Shown here: piece by piece, positions 41,461 through 51,491 of the stretch
How the letters are laid out: the number at the start of each line of letters is the position of its first letter
Position numbering within the stretch: position 1 is the stretch's first letter
The notes under the pieces: generated by a model
What the model was told of the DNA's origin: nothing
What the model saw: the letters and a program-made list of their open reading frames with translations, nothing else
The model's database searches: none
Translations under genes and position numbers: made by a program
Assembly: GCF_001681715.1 (NCBI RefSeq)
Contig: NZ_LNWY01000011.1
Span: 1 to 64,000 of the forward strand
Direction: 5' to 3'
DNA length: 64,000 bases
From: Tritonibacter mobilis
Lineage (GTDB): Bacteria > Pseudomonadota > Alphaproteobacteria > Rhodobacterales > Rhodobacteraceae

Positions 41461-43194
41461 ATGGCATTTCTGTCTCGGACCGGCCCCCATCACGGCACGG
41501 CCTCCCCGCCGCCGTTTGACCGGGCGCGGCTCATTCAATGGCTGATTTTTCTGGTCACGGCCTCGCTGATGCTGGCCCCTGCGCTGCCTATCCTGTTGCA
41601 GGTGGTCGTTGATCGCCCCCTCTATGCGGATGACTGGCAGTTCACCCTTGGCAATATTGCGCAGATCTTTCAGTCAGAGCGCATTGGCCGCATTGCGCTG
41701 ACCACCGGGCTGTTTGCGCTCTTTAGTGTGATTATCGCCGAGGTGCTGGGTATCGCCGCCGCGCTGCTGATCGGACGGACGGACATGCCGGGCCGCAAGG
41801 TCATGGGCGATGTCTTGATGTGGCCGCTCTATCTGTCGCACCTTATCTTTGCGCTGGGCTGGGTGATCATCTACGGCCCCTCAGGATTTGTGACGCAGTT
41901 GATCGCCCAAAGCACCGGAGAAGCGCCGTGGAACCTCTATTCCATTGCGGGCATGTCGGTGGTGGCCGGAATCAGTCAGGCTCCGCTGGCCTATCTCTAC
42001 TGTCTTTACGGGGCGGTGCGGTCAGTGGATTCCACACTGGAGAGTGCCGCGCGCACCACGGGCGCCGGTCCACTGCAAGTGCTGCGCAAGGTGACGCTGC
42101 CGCTGATGATTCCGTCGATCATCACCTCAACGGCGCTCAATCTGGTGATTGCGGTGGAAACCCTGTCGATCCCGCTGTTTCTGGCCCGACCGGCGCGGAT
42201 CGATACCCTGTCGACCTTTCTCTATGCCGAAGGCATCGCGGCCTCCAATCCCAATCACGGGCTGGTTGCGGCCTCATCGCTTCTGTTGATGACGCTGGTT
42301 GGCTCCACGCTGATGCTGCAACGCATGCTGCTGCGCCATGGCCACCGCTATGAGACCGTAAAGGGCAAGGGCTCGCGCCCGATGGTGCTGGGACTGGGCA
42401 AGTTGCGCTGGCCGCTGGCGATCCTGTTCGCAACGGTGCTGATAACCACCGTGGTTGTGCCGATTGCGGGCATCATCTTGCGGGCCTTCACCTCCTTCCT
42501 GTCGCCATTGGTGCCGGTGTCCAAGGTGCTGACGCTCAACAATTTTGATAAGCTCTTTGCAGATGAGGCCAACATCCGCGCGATCTGTAATACGGTCGAA
42601 ATCGCGCTGCTGTCTGCGGGGTTGGGCACGTTGCTGGCGGTGGCGGTGGCGCTGGTGATCCAGCGATCCGATTTTCGCTTTGCCGGCACGCTGGAGGCAT
42701 TGGCCTATTCGCCGCGTGTGGTGCCGGGCATGATCACCGGTCTTGGCGTGTTCTATGCTGCGGTGATCCTGCCGCCGATGGGCTGGCTTCGCGGTAATAT
42801 CGGGATCATCGTGGTGGCCTATGTGATGGCGACCCTGCCGCTGGCGATGGGCGTGATCCAGCCTGCGATTGTGCAGATCGGGCGGGATCTCGACCGGGCG
42901 GCGCGCACGGTGGGGGCGGATTGGAGCGATGCCATGCGCTTCATTCTGTTGCCTCTGCTGAAACCGGCGCTGTTGGGCAGTTTCATTCTGCTTTTTGTGT
43001 TCCATCTCAAATCCTACATCATCGCCATCTTCCTGATGGCACCGGGGCTGGAGGTCATGGGCGTGTCGATGCTGTCGCTCTGGACCAATGGTGACGTGGG
43101 CGTGCTGGCGGCCTTTGCCACCTTCCAGATCGTGCTGGTCGCCACGCTGCTGCTCCTCGCCCGTTTCCTCTTCAAGGTTAAGATCTATGACTGA
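41461..43194 (+). CDS. ABC transporter permease, fused two-domain type (FbpB/ThiP-like)
   Basis: 577 residues with about 12 transmembrane helices in two homologous halves. Each half has the EAA loop: LESAARTTGAGPLQVLRKVTLPLM near 200 and LDRAARTVGADWSDAMRFILLPLL near 480. This fused arrangement is typical of ferric iron, AEP and thiamine importers. It overlaps the ATPase gene by 8 bp. Confidence 0.88.
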   Translation: MAFLSRTGPHHGTASPPPFDRARLIQWLIFLVTASLMLAPALPILLQVVVDRPLYADDWQFTLGNIAQIFQSERIGRIALTTGLFALFSVIIAEVLGIAAALLIGRTDMPGRKVMGDVLMWPLYLSHLIFALGWVIIYGPSGFVTQLIAQSTGEAPWNLYSIAGMSVVAGISQAPLAYLYCLYGAVRSVDSTLESAARTTGAGPLQVLRKVTLPLMIPSIITSTALNLVIAVETLSIPLFLARPARIDTLSTFLYAEGIAASNPNHGLVAASSLLLMTLVGSTLMLQRMLLRHGHRYETVKGKGSRPMVLGLGKLRWPLAILFATVLITTVVVPIAGIILRAFTSFLSPLVPVSKVLTLNNFDKLFADEANIRAICNTVEIALLSAGLGTLLAVAVALVIQRSDFRFAGTLEALAYSPRVVPGMITGLGVFYAAVILPPMGWLRGNIGIIVVAYVMATLPLAMGVIQPAIVQIGRDLDRAARTVGADWSDAMRFILLPLLKPALLGSFILLFVFHLKSYIIAIFLMAPGLEVMGVSMLSLWTNGDVGVLAAFATFQIVLVATLLLLARFLFKVKIYD

Positions 43195-44260
43195 ACTTGT
43201 TCTCTGTGACGTGTCTCGCCGCTATGGCGCGGCGCTGGCCATCGACTCGCTGAACCTCACGGTGTCTGAAGGCGAATTCTTGACACTGCTTGGTCCCTCG
43301 GGCTGCGGCAAGTCCACCACGCTGGCCTCCATCGCCGGACTGGACCAGCCGACCGGCGGGCGGATCACCTTTGGTGATCGGGTGCTGGTGGATGCGGATA
43401 CAGGCGCCTATCTGCCACCCGAAGCGCGCGGGTTTGGCGTGGTGTTCCAGAGCTACGCGCTCTGGCCGCATATGACAGTGGAAAACAACGTCGCCATGTC
43501 GCTCAAATTGCGCAAAGTCCCCAGTGCCGAGCGCAAAAAGCGGGTGGCCGAGGCGCTGGATCTGGTGGAGCTGGGCGGCCTGGCGAAACGCTATCCGGGC
43601 GAGCTTTCTGGGGGCCAGCAGCAACGGGTTGCACTGGCGCGCGCGATTGTCTTCCGCCCGCCGCTGCTGCTGCTGGATGAACCGCTGTCCAACCTTGATG
43701 CGCAGTTGCGCCAGCAGGCGCGGGTCTGGCTCAAGGATATTCAGCGCGAGCTGGGCCTGACGACGATCTACGTGACCCATGATCAGGACGAGGCGCTGGC
43801 CATGTCGGATCGCATTGTGGTGATGCGCGGTGGCAAGGTGATCCAGCTTGGCACCCCCAAAGATATCTACCGCGACCCGCAGCATCCTTTTGCAGCGAGC
43901 TTTATCGGCAATGCGAACCTGCTGGAGGTGTCCGGCGGCGCGGTGGCAGAGCCGGGAGCTTGCACTGTTACGTTGGCCGATGGGCAGCCGATCCATGGCC
44001 GTGTGCCGGTGGGCGGGCTGGTCTCGGGCAAGCAGTTGCTGGCGGTGCGCCCCCATCTGATCCGCCACGAGGCCTGCGCAGATGCGTCGGAAATCACTGT
44101 CGAGTTCGGCGCCGAGAGCTATCTTGGCGATCATTTTGAACAGGACGTGCATGTGGCCGGGATCACCCTGCGCCTGAGCGTCGAAGAGCCACAGCCGCGC
44201 GGTACCGGGCGCATCTGGATTCGTCAGCAGGACGCGGTGGTGTTTTGTGCGGATAGCTGA
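43187..44260 (+). CDS. ABC transporter ATP-binding protein (FbpC/PotA-like)
   Basis: 357 residues from the ATG at 43187, inside the permease 3' end. Walker [10 protein letters not shown], signature [14 protein letters not shown], Walker [13 protein letters not shown], switch His in [11 protein letters not shown]-terminal TOBE-like domain (about 270-355) follows. It energises the importer encoded by the two preceding genes. The hairpin at 44288 follows. Confidence 0.9.
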   Translation: MTELVLCDVSRRYGAALAIDSLNLTVSEGEFLTLLGPSGCGKSTTLASIAGLDQPTGGRITFGDRVLVDADTGAYLPPEARGFGVVFQSYALWPHMTVENNVAMSLKLRKVPSAERKKRVAEALDLVELGGLAKRYPGELSGGQQQRVALARAIVFRPPLLLLDEPLSNLDAQLRQQARVWLKDIQRELGLTTIYVTHDQDEALAMSDRIVVMRGGKVIQLGTPKDIYRDPQHPFAASFIGNANLLEVSGGAVAEPGACTVTLADGQPIHGRVPVGGLVSGKQLLAVRPHLIRHEACADASEITVEFGAESYLGDHFEQDVHVAGITLRLSVEEPQPRGTGRIWIRQQDAVVFCADS

Positions 44261-44287
44261 GCTGGGTGATTGAGATCCGAGAGAAAT

Positions 44288-44318
44288 CTGCCCGCGGTGC
44301 TTTAAGCACGGCGGGCAG
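44288..44318. terminator. hairpin between convergent ATPase and LysR genes
   Basis: The outer arms CTGCCCGC (44288-44295) and GCGGGCAG (44311-44318) pair perfectly, and the inner GTGC-TTTAA-GCAC also pairs. It is followed on the plus strand by TTTCATTTTC. Suitable as terminator for both converging genes. Confidence 0.6.
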
Positions 44319-44331
44319 TTTCATTTTCAAG

Positions 44332-45243
44332 CTATTGCTTGGGCGGCGGCGAGGCCAGAACCGGGGCAAGGCTGTCGACAAAAACATCCATGAAATCGCG
44401 CACGACCCGTGGCACGCTGACGGCGCTGGGGAAAAGGATCGACAACCGGTGGTGAATTTTGGGCTCGAACGGCTTGATAATAATGCCAGAATCGCGAAAC
44501 CCTTCGGCATCGAGCGCGCTCACCACAGACGCGCCGATACCTTCGCGCACCATCAGGCAGGCAGATGTGAACTGCCGCACCTCCACAAGGCTGTTCATCT
44601 CGGTCTCATATTCAGCAAAGGCGCGCGAAAGGCGGCGATAAAAGCCGCTGTTGCGCCGTGTGTGGATGAGTTTCTCTTCGGCGAGATCACGCGGTGTAAT
44701 GACGGGCTTGTGCGCGAGCGGATGCCCTTTGGGCAGAATGCAGGCGGAACGCACAAAGAGATCAATGCTCTCGGTTGCCGGGTGACCGGCAAAATCATCG
44801 GTGATGCCGCAGTCGTACTGCTCACCAATGATCCATTCCAGAATGCGCTCGGGGCGATCCGGCTCCAGCGCCACGGTGACGCCGGGGCGTTCTTTTAGAA
44901 ATCGTGCAAGGATCTGTGGCAGGTGCGAGGTGGCAAAGCCGGGCAGGCAGGCAATCCGCATGTGTCCGCCGGTGCGCTCCTTGAGATCGCGGCGCAGATC
45001 TTCGAGGTGATCCAGACCCGCTAGGATGCGGCGCACCTCGGTCAACAAGTGCCGAGAATCGCTTGTGGGTTCCAAAATTCCGCGACGGCGCTGGAACAAT
45101 TCGAGGTCCATCGAGGCGGAAAAATCAGAAATCAACCGGCTGACAGCGGGCTGTGAAATCCCCAGCATCTCTGCCGCTTTGGTGATGCTTCCGGTCTCCG
45201 CGACTGCTTTGAAAGCCTGAAGTTGGCGTAATTTGAACTGCAC
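44332..45243 (-). CDS. LysR-family transcriptional regulator next to ugp genes
   Basis: 303 residues. Winged helix MQFKLRQLQAFKAVAETGSITKAAEMLGISQPAVSRLI (about 1-60), effector domain thereafter. Divergent from ugpB. The ugp genes of enteric bacteria are controlled by PhoB and CRP; here a LysR protein is the adjacent candidate regulator, with an ATAA-N7-TTAT box in the shared region. Confidence 0.87.
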   Translation of the reverse strand: MQFKLRQLQAFKAVAETGSITKAAEMLGISQPAVSRLISDFSASMDLELFQRRRGILEPTSDSRHLLTEVRRILAGLDHLEDLRRDLKERTGGHMRIACLPGFATSHLPQILARFLKERPGVTVALEPDRPERILEWIIGEQYDCGITDDFAGHPATESIDLFVRSACILPKGHPLAHKPVITPRDLAEEKLIHTRRNSGFYRRLSRAFAEYETEMNSLVEVRQFTSACLMVREGIGASVVSALDAEGFRDSGIIIKPFEPKIHHRLSILFPSAVSVPRVVRDFMDVFVDSLAPVLASPPPKQ

Positions 45244-45290
45244 TCTTGCATCCTTATTGCGGTTGATGGTCGAGGGGTGATGAGATGTTT

Positions 45291-45327
45291 ATAATATTGT
45301 GTTATGACATTGTTGTGAAACTTTCAC
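45291..45327. promoter_or_regulatory. two operator-like inverted repeats upstream of ugpB
   Basis: ATAA-N7-TTAT (45291-45305) has the LysR T-N11-A spacing. GTGAAA-C-TTTCAC (45315-45327) is a perfect inverted repeat. Both lie between the divergent LysR and ugpB genes, 60-96 bp upstream of ugpB. No convincing tandem Pho box was found. Confidence 0.45.
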
Positions 45328-45386
45328 TTGAATTATGTTCTTTCCTGTCAAATGCTGCCCGCGAATGACCTGAGGAGGATAAAACG

Positions 45387-46691
45387 ATGGGTGTTTCAAA
45401 AATCGCATTGACCTGCGCCTTGGCAACGGGCCTGACCGCCGGTGCCGCTTGGGCCGAGACTGAAATTCAGTGGTGGCACGCCATGGGCGGTGCCAATGGC
45501 GAGCGCGTGGACAAGATCGCGGCCGACTTCAACGCCAGCCAGTCCGACTACAAGATCGTGCCCACCTACAAGGGCAACTACACCGAAACCATGACCGCTG
45601 CCGTGGCGGCCTTCCGCGCCGGTGAGCAGCCGCATCTGGTGCAGGTGTTCGAGGTCGGCACCGCCACCATGATGGCCGCCAAGGGTGCGATCTACCCGGT
45701 CGAGCAGATGATGGCCGACGCGGGCGAGCCGTTTGACAAATCCGACTATCTGCCGGCGGTGATCTCCTACTACCAGACCCCCGAGGGTGAGTTGCTGTCG
45801 ATGCCCTTCAACAGCTCCACCCCGGTGATGTGGTACAACGCCGACGCGCTGGAGGCTGCGGGCGTTGATGTCCCCGAAACATGGGATGACGTCAAAACCG
45901 CCGCACAGGCGCTGGTCGACAACGGCATGGAATGCGGCCTGTCCTTTGGCTGGCAGTCCTGGGTGATGATCGAGAACTTCTCCGCGTGGCACAACATGGA
46001 GATGGGCACCAAGGAAAACGGCTTTGCCGGGTTTGACACCGAATTTGTGTTCAACAACGACAAGGTTGAGGCCCGCCTGGACGACATCGCCTCCATGAGC
46101 GAGGGCAACCTGTTCAAATACGGTGGCCGTCGCGGCGACAGCCTGCCGCTGTTCACCAATGGCGAATGCGGCATGTGGATGAACTCTTCGGCCTATTACG
46201 GCTCCATGGTGGAACAGGCGAAGTTCAAGTTCGGCCAGACCATGCTGCCGCTCGACACCTCCGTCGCGGATGCGCCGCAGAACTCCATCATCGGTGGCGC
46301 GACCCTCTGGGCGCTGGCCGGTCACGAAGCTGAGGAATACAAAGGTCTGGCGAAATTCATGACCTATCTGTCCTCGGCTGAGGTGCAGGCTTGGTGGCAT
46401 CAGGAAACCGGCTATGTTCCGATCACCACTGCCGCCTATGAACTGAGCAAGGAGCAGGGTTTTTATGACAAAAACCCCGGCACCGACACTGCGATCAAAC
46501 AGCTGAGCCTCAACACGCCGACTCCGAACTCTCGCGGCATTCGTTTTGGTAACTTCGTGCAGGTGCGCGACGTGATCAACGAAGAGCTCGAAGCGCTCTG
46601 GGCTGGTGACAAGACCGCTGCCGAGGCGCTTGATACTGCGGTGGAACGCGGCAACGCACTTCTGCGTAAGTTCGAACGCTCCGTGAAGTAA
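45387..46691 (+). CDS. ugpB: sn-glycerol-3-phosphate / glycerophosphodiester ABC transporter, binding protein
   Basis: 434 residues with signal peptide MGVSKIALTCALATGLTAGA and cleavage after AWA. Mature start ETEIQWWHAMGGANGERVDKIAADFN and the internal MPFNSSTPVMWYNADALEAAG are characteristic of UgpB. Periplasmic binder of glycerol-3-phosphate and glycerophosphodiesters. First gene of ugpBAEC-Q; a strong terminator-like hairpin follows, which should raise its level over the membrane subunits. GGAGGATAAAACG precedes the ATG. Confidence 0.9.
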   Translation: MGVSKIALTCALATGLTAGAAWAETEIQWWHAMGGANGERVDKIAADFNASQSDYKIVPTYKGNYTETMTAAVAAFRAGEQPHLVQVFEVGTATMMAAKGAIYPVEQMMADAGEPFDKSDYLPAVISYYQTPEGELLSMPFNSSTPVMWYNADALEAAGVDVPETWDDVKTAAQALVDNGMECGLSFGWQSWVMIENFSAWHNMEMGTKENGFAGFDTEFVFNNDKVEARLDDIASMSEGNLFKYGGRRGDSLPLFTNGECGMWMNSSAYYGSMVEQAKFKFGQTMLPLDTSVADAPQNSIIGGATLWALAGHEAEEYKGLAKFMTYLSSAEVQAWWHQETGYVPITTAAYELSKEQGFYDKNPGTDTAIKQLSLNTPTPNSRGIRFGNFVQVRDVINEELEALWAGDKTAAEALDTAVERGNALLRKFERSVK

Positions 46692-46698
46692 TCGCCCA

Positions 46699-46742
46699 CG
46701 GCTCTCCCCGGTCTTGCAGTGATGCAGGGCCGGGGAGGGCCG
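46699..46742 (+). terminator. attenuating terminator between ugpB and ugpA
   Basis: A long stem (46699-46718 pairing with 46723-46742, three G-T pairs, loop GTGA) is followed directly by ATTTTTATCCTTTT. This is an intrinsic terminator inside the operon; partial read-through would express ugpAEC at a lower level than ugpB. Confidence 0.75.
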
Positions 46743-46779
46743 ATTTTTATCCTTTTCCAGAAAGGACCCCGAGGCGCCT

Positions 46780-47661
46780 ATGCTGAAACGCGTCCATTTC
46801 CCCTCATCCCTGTTGCCCTACCTGCTGGTCGCGCCGCAAATCGCGATCACTTTGGTGTTTTTCATCTGGCCCGCCAGTCAGGCGGTCTATCAGTCGTTCC
46901 TCATTGAGGACGCCTTTGGTCTGTCGACCGAATTCGTCTGGTTCGAGAACTTCGAGCTATTGTTCGAGGACGACATCTACCTGGCCACCTTTGGCCGCAC
47001 GATCTTCTTCTCCGCTGCCGTGGCGATCCTGTCGATGTCGATGGCGCTGATCCTTGCTGGCTTTGCCGACCGGGTCGTGCGCGGGGCGACGGCCTATCGC
47101 ACACTCCTGATCTGGCCCTACGCTGTAGCGCCGGTTCTGGCGGGTGCGCTGTGGGTGTTCATGTTCAACCCGACGCTGGGGATCTTCCCCTATATCCTCG
47201 ATTTTGTTGGCGTGGACTGGAACCACTATCTCAACGGCAATCAGGCGATGGCGCTGGTGGTCTTTGCCTCCGCATGGAAGCAGATCGCCTATAACTTCCT
47301 GTTCTATCTTGCCGCGATGCAGTCGATCCCGCGCTCGGTGATCGAGGCCGCCGCCATTGATGGCGCAGGCCCGATCCGCAGGTTCAAGGATTTCATCTTC
47401 CCGCTGGTGTCGCCGACCACGTTTTTCCTGTTGGTTATCAACGCGGTCTATGCGTTTTTTGAAACCTTCGGCATCATCCACGCGGTGACGCAGGGCGGTC
47501 CTGCAAACTCCACCACCATCCTCGTCTACAAGGTGTTCAACGATGGCTTTGTCGGCCTTGATCTGGGTGGCTCTGCCGCGCAGTCGGTGATCCTGATGGT
47601 GCTGGTCATTGCCATGACCGTGGTTCAGTTCCGCTTTGTCGAGAGAAGGGTGCAGTACTGA
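46780..47661 (+). CDS. ugpA: sn-glycerol-3-phosphate ABC transporter permease UgpA
   Basis: 293 residues, six transmembrane helices, EAA loop in [24 protein letters not shown] (about residues 187-210). The family motif [20 protein letters not shown] is at the N-terminus. Forms the membrane channel with UgpE. The stop and the ATG of ugpE share a base (TGATG). Confidence 0.9.
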   Translation: MLKRVHFPSSLLPYLLVAPQIAITLVFFIWPASQAVYQSFLIEDAFGLSTEFVWFENFELLFEDDIYLATFGRTIFFSAAVAILSMSMALILAGFADRVVRGATAYRTLLIWPYAVAPVLAGALWVFMFNPTLGIFPYILDFVGVDWNHYLNGNQAMALVVFASAWKQIAYNFLFYLAAMQSIPRSVIEAAAIDGAGPIRRFKDFIFPLVSPTTFFLLVINAVYAFFETFGIIHAVTQGGPANSTTILVYKVFNDGFVGLDLGGSAAQSVILMVLVIAMTVVQFRFVERRVQY

Positions 47662-48512
47662 TGGTTGAAAATCGACCCATCCTGAACATCGTCAGCCACA
47701 TTGTCCTGATCCTCGGCATCGCCATCGTGGCGCTGCCGATCTGGATCACCTTTGTGGCCGCCACCCATGATGCGGTGCGCATGACACAAGCGCCGATCCC
47801 GCTCCTGCCGGGCAGTCATTTCTGGGAAAACTTCCAGCAAACGCTCTGGGGCTCCGGCCTGTCGGGCACCGAGATTGCCCCGGTCTGGCGGATGCTTCTG
47901 AACTCTCTGGCGATGGCGATGATGATCTCGCTGGGCAAGATCGCGATTTCGCTGATCTCGGCCTTTGCCATCGTCTATTTCAAGTTCCCGTTCCGCATGG
48001 GGTTCTTCTGGCTGATCTTCATCACCCTGATGCTGCCGGTTGAGGTGCGCATCCTGCCCACGTTTGAGGTGGTCGCGGATCTCGGCATGCTCAACAGCTA
48101 TTGGGGGCTGTCGGTGCCGCTCATCGCCTCGGCCACCGCGACATTTATGTTCCGGCAGGTGTTCCTGACCATCCCGGACGAAATGCTCGAAAGCGCAAGG
48201 ATCGATGGGGCAGGGCCGATGCGGTTCTTCTGGGACATCGTGATCCCGCTCAGCCGTACCAATATCGCGGCGCTCTTTGTGATCCTGTTCATCTACGGCT
48301 GGAACCAGTACCTCTGGCCGCTGCTGATCACCACCGACACCGACATGACCACCATTGTCATGAGCATCAAACAGATGCTGGAGGCCGCAGAGCAATCCCC
48401 GCAATGGAACATCATCATGATGACGGCCCTTCTGGCGATGATCCCGCCGGTCTTTGTCGTCGTCGCAATGCAGAAGCTCTTTGTTCAGGGCCTCACCGAG
48501 ACAGATAAATAG
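47661..48512 (+). CDS. ugpE: sn-glycerol-3-phosphate ABC transporter permease UgpE
   Basis: 283 residues with six membrane helices. EAA loop [23 protein letters not shown] near residues 173-195. [26 protein letters not shown] in the first loop is a UgpE signature. Partner of UgpA. Ten bp separate it from ugpC. Confidence 0.9.
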   Translation: MVENRPILNIVSHIVLILGIAIVALPIWITFVAATHDAVRMTQAPIPLLPGSHFWENFQQTLWGSGLSGTEIAPVWRMLLNSLAMAMMISLGKIAISLISAFAIVYFKFPFRMGFFWLIFITLMLPVEVRILPTFEVVADLGMLNSYWGLSVPLIASATATFMFRQVFLTIPDEMLESARIDGAGPMRFFWDIVIPLSRTNIAALFVILFIYGWNQYLWPLLITTDTDMTTIVMSIKQMLEAAEQSPQWNIIMMTALLAMIPPVFVVVAMQKLFVQGLTETDK

Positions 48513-48521
48513 GCATCCCAC

Positions 48522-49577
48522 ATGGCAAGCATTACCCTCAAGGATCTGGTGAAATCTTACGGTGACACCGAGGTCCTGCATCACATCGACGGCGCGATCA
48601 ACGATGGCGAGTTCGTCGTCATCGTCGGCCCGTCGGGCTGCGGTAAATCCACCCTCCTGCGGATGATTGCGGGGCTGGAGACCGTGACCTCTGGCGACAT
48701 TCAGATTGGCGACCGGGTGGTCAACAATCTGGAACCCGCCAACCGTGACATCGCGATGGTGTTTCAGAACTACGCGCTCTATCCGCATATGTCGGTGCGT
48801 GAAAACATGGGCTACGGCCTGAAGATCCGCGGCAACAGCAAGGCCGACATCAACCGCCGCGTTGAAGAAGCCGCCGCGATCCTCGAAATCGGGCCTTATC
48901 TTGACCGCAAGCCCCGGCAATTGTCGGGCGGGCAACGGCAGCGGGTCGCCATGGGGCGCGCCATTGTGCGTGATCCGCAGGTGTTCCTGTTTGACGAACC
49001 ACTCTCCAATCTGGATGCCAAGCTGCGGGTGCAGATGCGCCTTGAGATCCGCAAGCTGCAACAGCGCCTTGGCGTGACCTCGATCTACGTGACCCACGAT
49101 CAGGTGGAGGCGATGACGCTGGGCGACCGGCTGATGGTGCTGAATGGCGGCTATGTCGAACAGTTCGGCACGCCCATTGAACTTTATGACCGCCCCGCCA
49201 CGCTCTTTGTCGCGGGCTTCATCGGCTCTCCGTCGATGAACTTCCTGCCTGCCGAGGTCGCCTCGGGCATGGTGACGCTGGCCAATGGCGCGCGCCTTGC
49301 GGGTGGGGGCACCGCTTCGGGCAAGGTGACGCTGGGCCTGCGCCCGGAACACCTGATCGCCGATGAGACGGGTCCCATCGAGATCAATGTGCAGCTTTGC
49401 GAACAGCTGGGTGCGATCACATTGCTGCATGGCCATCTAAGCGGCACTGATGTGGAATGTGTGGCCAGCATGCCCGGTCACGTATCCGCCGCGCCCGGAA
49501 CGCTGATGCGCTTTGCCATTGCGCCAGAACATCTGCATATGTTCGACACGCAGAGCGGTAAACGAGTGGACGCATGA
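48522..49577 (+). CDS. ugpC: sn-glycerol-3-phosphate ABC transporter ATPase UgpC
   Basis: 351 residues of the MalK/UgpC group. Walker [10 protein letters not shown], signature [14 protein letters not shown], Walker [12 protein letters not shown], His in [11 protein letters not shown]-terminal TOBE/regulatory domain (about 240-345) follows, with LGLRPEHL. The ATG of the phosphodiesterase gene overlaps its stop. Confidence 0.9.
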   Translation: MASITLKDLVKSYGDTEVLHHIDGAINDGEFVVIVGPSGCGKSTLLRMIAGLETVTSGDIQIGDRVVNNLEPANRDIAMVFQNYALYPHMSVRENMGYGLKIRGNSKADINRRVEEAAAILEIGPYLDRKPRQLSGGQRQRVAMGRAIVRDPQVFLFDEPLSNLDAKLRVQMRLEIRKLQQRLGVTSIYVTHDQVEAMTLGDRLMVLNGGYVEQFGTPIELYDRPATLFVAGFIGSPSMNFLPAEVASGMVTLANGARLAGGGTASGKVTLGLRPEHLIADETGPIEINVQLCEQLGAITLLHGHLSGTDVECVASMPGHVSAAPGTLMRFAIAPEHLHMFDTQSGKRVDA

Positions 49578-50518
49578 GTCATTTTCCCCAAATCGACGCC
49601 TATCGTGGCGAAGCTGGGCTGATCCGAGTGATCGGCCATCGTGGTGCCCGTGGTGTCATGCCTGAAAACACGCTGGAGGGCTTTCGCTTCACCTTCGATA
49701 TCGGCGTCGACGCGCTGGAGTTCGATGTGGTGCTGTCCTCGGACGGTGTGCCGGTGATCACCCACAATCACGCGCTGTCGCCAGCGGCGGTGCGCGATGC
49801 CGGGGGCGCTTGGATCGCACAGGACGACATTCAGGTCGCGGATCTGCCCTTGAGCGAGTTGCGCCGCCTCGATGTGGGTGGGCTCGACAGCCGGTCCACC
49901 TATGGGCGGCGGTTCCCCGATCAGGCGTTTTTGAGCGGGGTTCGCATCCCCACGCTTGCTGATCTCTGCGCGCTGGTGAAAGAGCCGCAATATGACCACG
50001 TTGCCCTGCTGCTGGAGCTCAAGACCGATCTGAGCGATCCGGATATCGCGGCAATCCGCGTGCAGCAGGTCTCGGCGGTGGTGGAGGTCGTGCGCGCCCA
50101 TGGGCTGAGCGCGCGCACTGCGCTGCATAGTTTCGATTGGGCGCTTCTGGACGAATGCCGCCGTCAGGCCCCGGAGATGCCAACCTCCTATCTGTCCGAG
50201 GCCCCGCGCAGAACAGAAGGCGAGCAACCAGCAGGTGTCACCGATGTGACTGCCCTGCCTGAAGTGGTCGCCAAAGCCGGTGGTCAGATGTGGTGTCCGT
50301 GGTTTCAGGATGTCACGCCGGAGCTGTTGGCACAGGCCCGCGCGCTGTCGCTTCCGGTCACCGTCTGGACTGTCAATGAGACCGCCGATATCGAAGCGAT
50401 GATTGATGCCGGTGTTGATGGGATCGTGACGGATTATCCGGGCCGGGTGCAGCGTCTCTTGCTGGAGCGCGGCCTGCGCTGGAGCGAACGTGTCCCGACA
50501 CCCGCCATCGCGACATGA
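49574..50518 (+). CDS. ugpQ: glycerophosphodiester phosphodiesterase
   Basis: 314 residues; ATGA overlap with ugpC. GDPD motifs: [19 protein letters not shown] with catalytic His and Arg-Glu, [19 protein letters not shown] with the metal ligands and second catalytic His, and a C-terminal [28 protein letters not shown]. It is cytoplasmic (no signal) and hydrolyses imported glycerophosphodiesters to glycerol-3-phosphate plus alcohol. Followed by an overlapping HAD phosphatase. Confidence 0.9.
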   Translation: MSHFPQIDAYRGEAGLIRVIGHRGARGVMPENTLEGFRFTFDIGVDALEFDVVLSSDGVPVITHNHALSPAAVRDAGGAWIAQDDIQVADLPLSELRRLDVGGLDSRSTYGRRFPDQAFLSGVRIPTLADLCALVKEPQYDHVALLLELKTDLSDPDIAAIRVQQVSAVVEVVRAHGLSARTALHSFDWALLDECRRQAPEMPTSYLSEAPRRTEGEQPAGVTDVTALPEVVAKAGGQMWCPWFQDVTPELLAQARALSLPVTVWTVNETADIEAMIDAGVDGIVTDYPGRVQRLLLERGLRWSERVPTPAIAT

Positions 50519-51435
50519 GGGATATGAGCACAATGATCGGCACCGACTGGGCGTTTCAACGATATGAGAGCGTGCGCGCGACACTGCCGGATGCACGTTT
50601 TGCCGCTGCGTCGCATGAGGGGCGGGATCTGGGCGATACCGTCGATGACTATGATGCCTATATTCTTGATGCCTTTGGCGTGCTGAACCGAGGCGAGACC
50701 GCCATCGACGGCGCGGTCGAACGCATGGCAGCACTGCGCGCCTTGGGCAAACGGCTGGTGGTGCTGACCAATGCCGCCAGCTACACGCGCGCAGAGGTGC
50801 TGGCCAAATATCACCGGCTTGGCTTTGATTTCACCGCATCCGAGGTGGTTTCCAGCCGCGACGTGGCCTTTGCCGGGCTGCCGACGCTGCCCGAGGGCAC
50901 TTGCTGGGCTGCGGCAGCGGCGCAGGAAGATGACTTTAGCGATGCGCCTTTGGGCGTGCAGATTGCACATCTCGCGGACAACCCGGACCTGCTGCACACC
51001 GCCGGGGGCTTTTTGCTGCTGTCATCCGCGCGCTGGGATGAGGCCGACACACGCGCACTGACCGACGCGCTGCTGGAAAATCCGCGCCCGCTGGTGGTGG
51101 CCAACCCTGATCTGGTGGCCCCGCGCGAAGAGGGCCTGTCGCTGGAGCCGGGCCTTATCGCGCATGACATCACCGAACGCACCGGCGGCAAGGCGATGTT
51201 CTTTGGCAAGCCCTTTGGCAATGCCTTTGACACCGCGTTGGCGCGGCTGGCGGACATTCCCCGCGCCCGTATCGCCATGGTGGGGGATACGCTCCACACG
51301 GATGTGCTGGGTGGCGCTGCGGCGGGGATCGGATCTATTCTGATCACCGATCACGGGCTGTTCAGCGGCCATGATGTCGCGCCTTACATCGAGAAGAGCG
51401 CAATTCGACCGAGCTGGATCGTCGCAACGACGTAA
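50515..51435 (+). CDS. HAD-superfamily class IIA phosphatase
   Basis: 306 residues; ATGA overlap with ugpQ. Motif I is ILDAFGVLNRG, in which the nucleophile Asp is followed at +2 by Phe instead of the usual Asp; this DxFGV/DxWGV variant occurs in the HAD-IIA hyp4 subgroup. Motif II LTNAAS, motif III Lys in FFGKPFGNAF, motif IV MVGDTLHTDVLGG. In this operon a role in dephosphorylating glycerol-3-phosphate or another product of phosphodiester cleavage is plausible, but the missing second Asp makes phosphatase activity uncertain. Confidence 0.78.
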   Translation: MRDMSTMIGTDWAFQRYESVRATLPDARFAAASHEGRDLGDTVDDYDAYILDAFGVLNRGETAIDGAVERMAALRALGKRLVVLTNAASYTRAEVLAKYHRLGFDFTASEVVSSRDVAFAGLPTLPEGTCWAAAAAQEDDFSDAPLGVQIAHLADNPDLLHTAGGFLLLSSARWDEADTRALTDALLENPRPLVVANPDLVAPREEGLSLEPGLIAHDITERTGGKAMFFGKPFGNAFDTALARLADIPRARIAMVGDTLHTDVLGGAAAGIGSILITDHGLFSGHDVAPYIEKSAIRPSWIVATT

Positions 51436-51491
51436 TCTCGTCAAAAAACGTCGGACGAAGGTTCGACCATACGCGAGGGCGGAACACAGGA

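Noticed and set aside
45243-45386. Pho box upstream of ugpB
   Set aside because: CTGTCAAATG near 45350 resembles one half-site, but the second half does not follow at the required 11-bp spacing.
47625-49436. 603-codon minus-strand open frame across ugpE-ugpC
   Set aside because: Shadow frame, His/Arg/Gln-rich, spanning two well-identified ABC transporter genes on the other strand.
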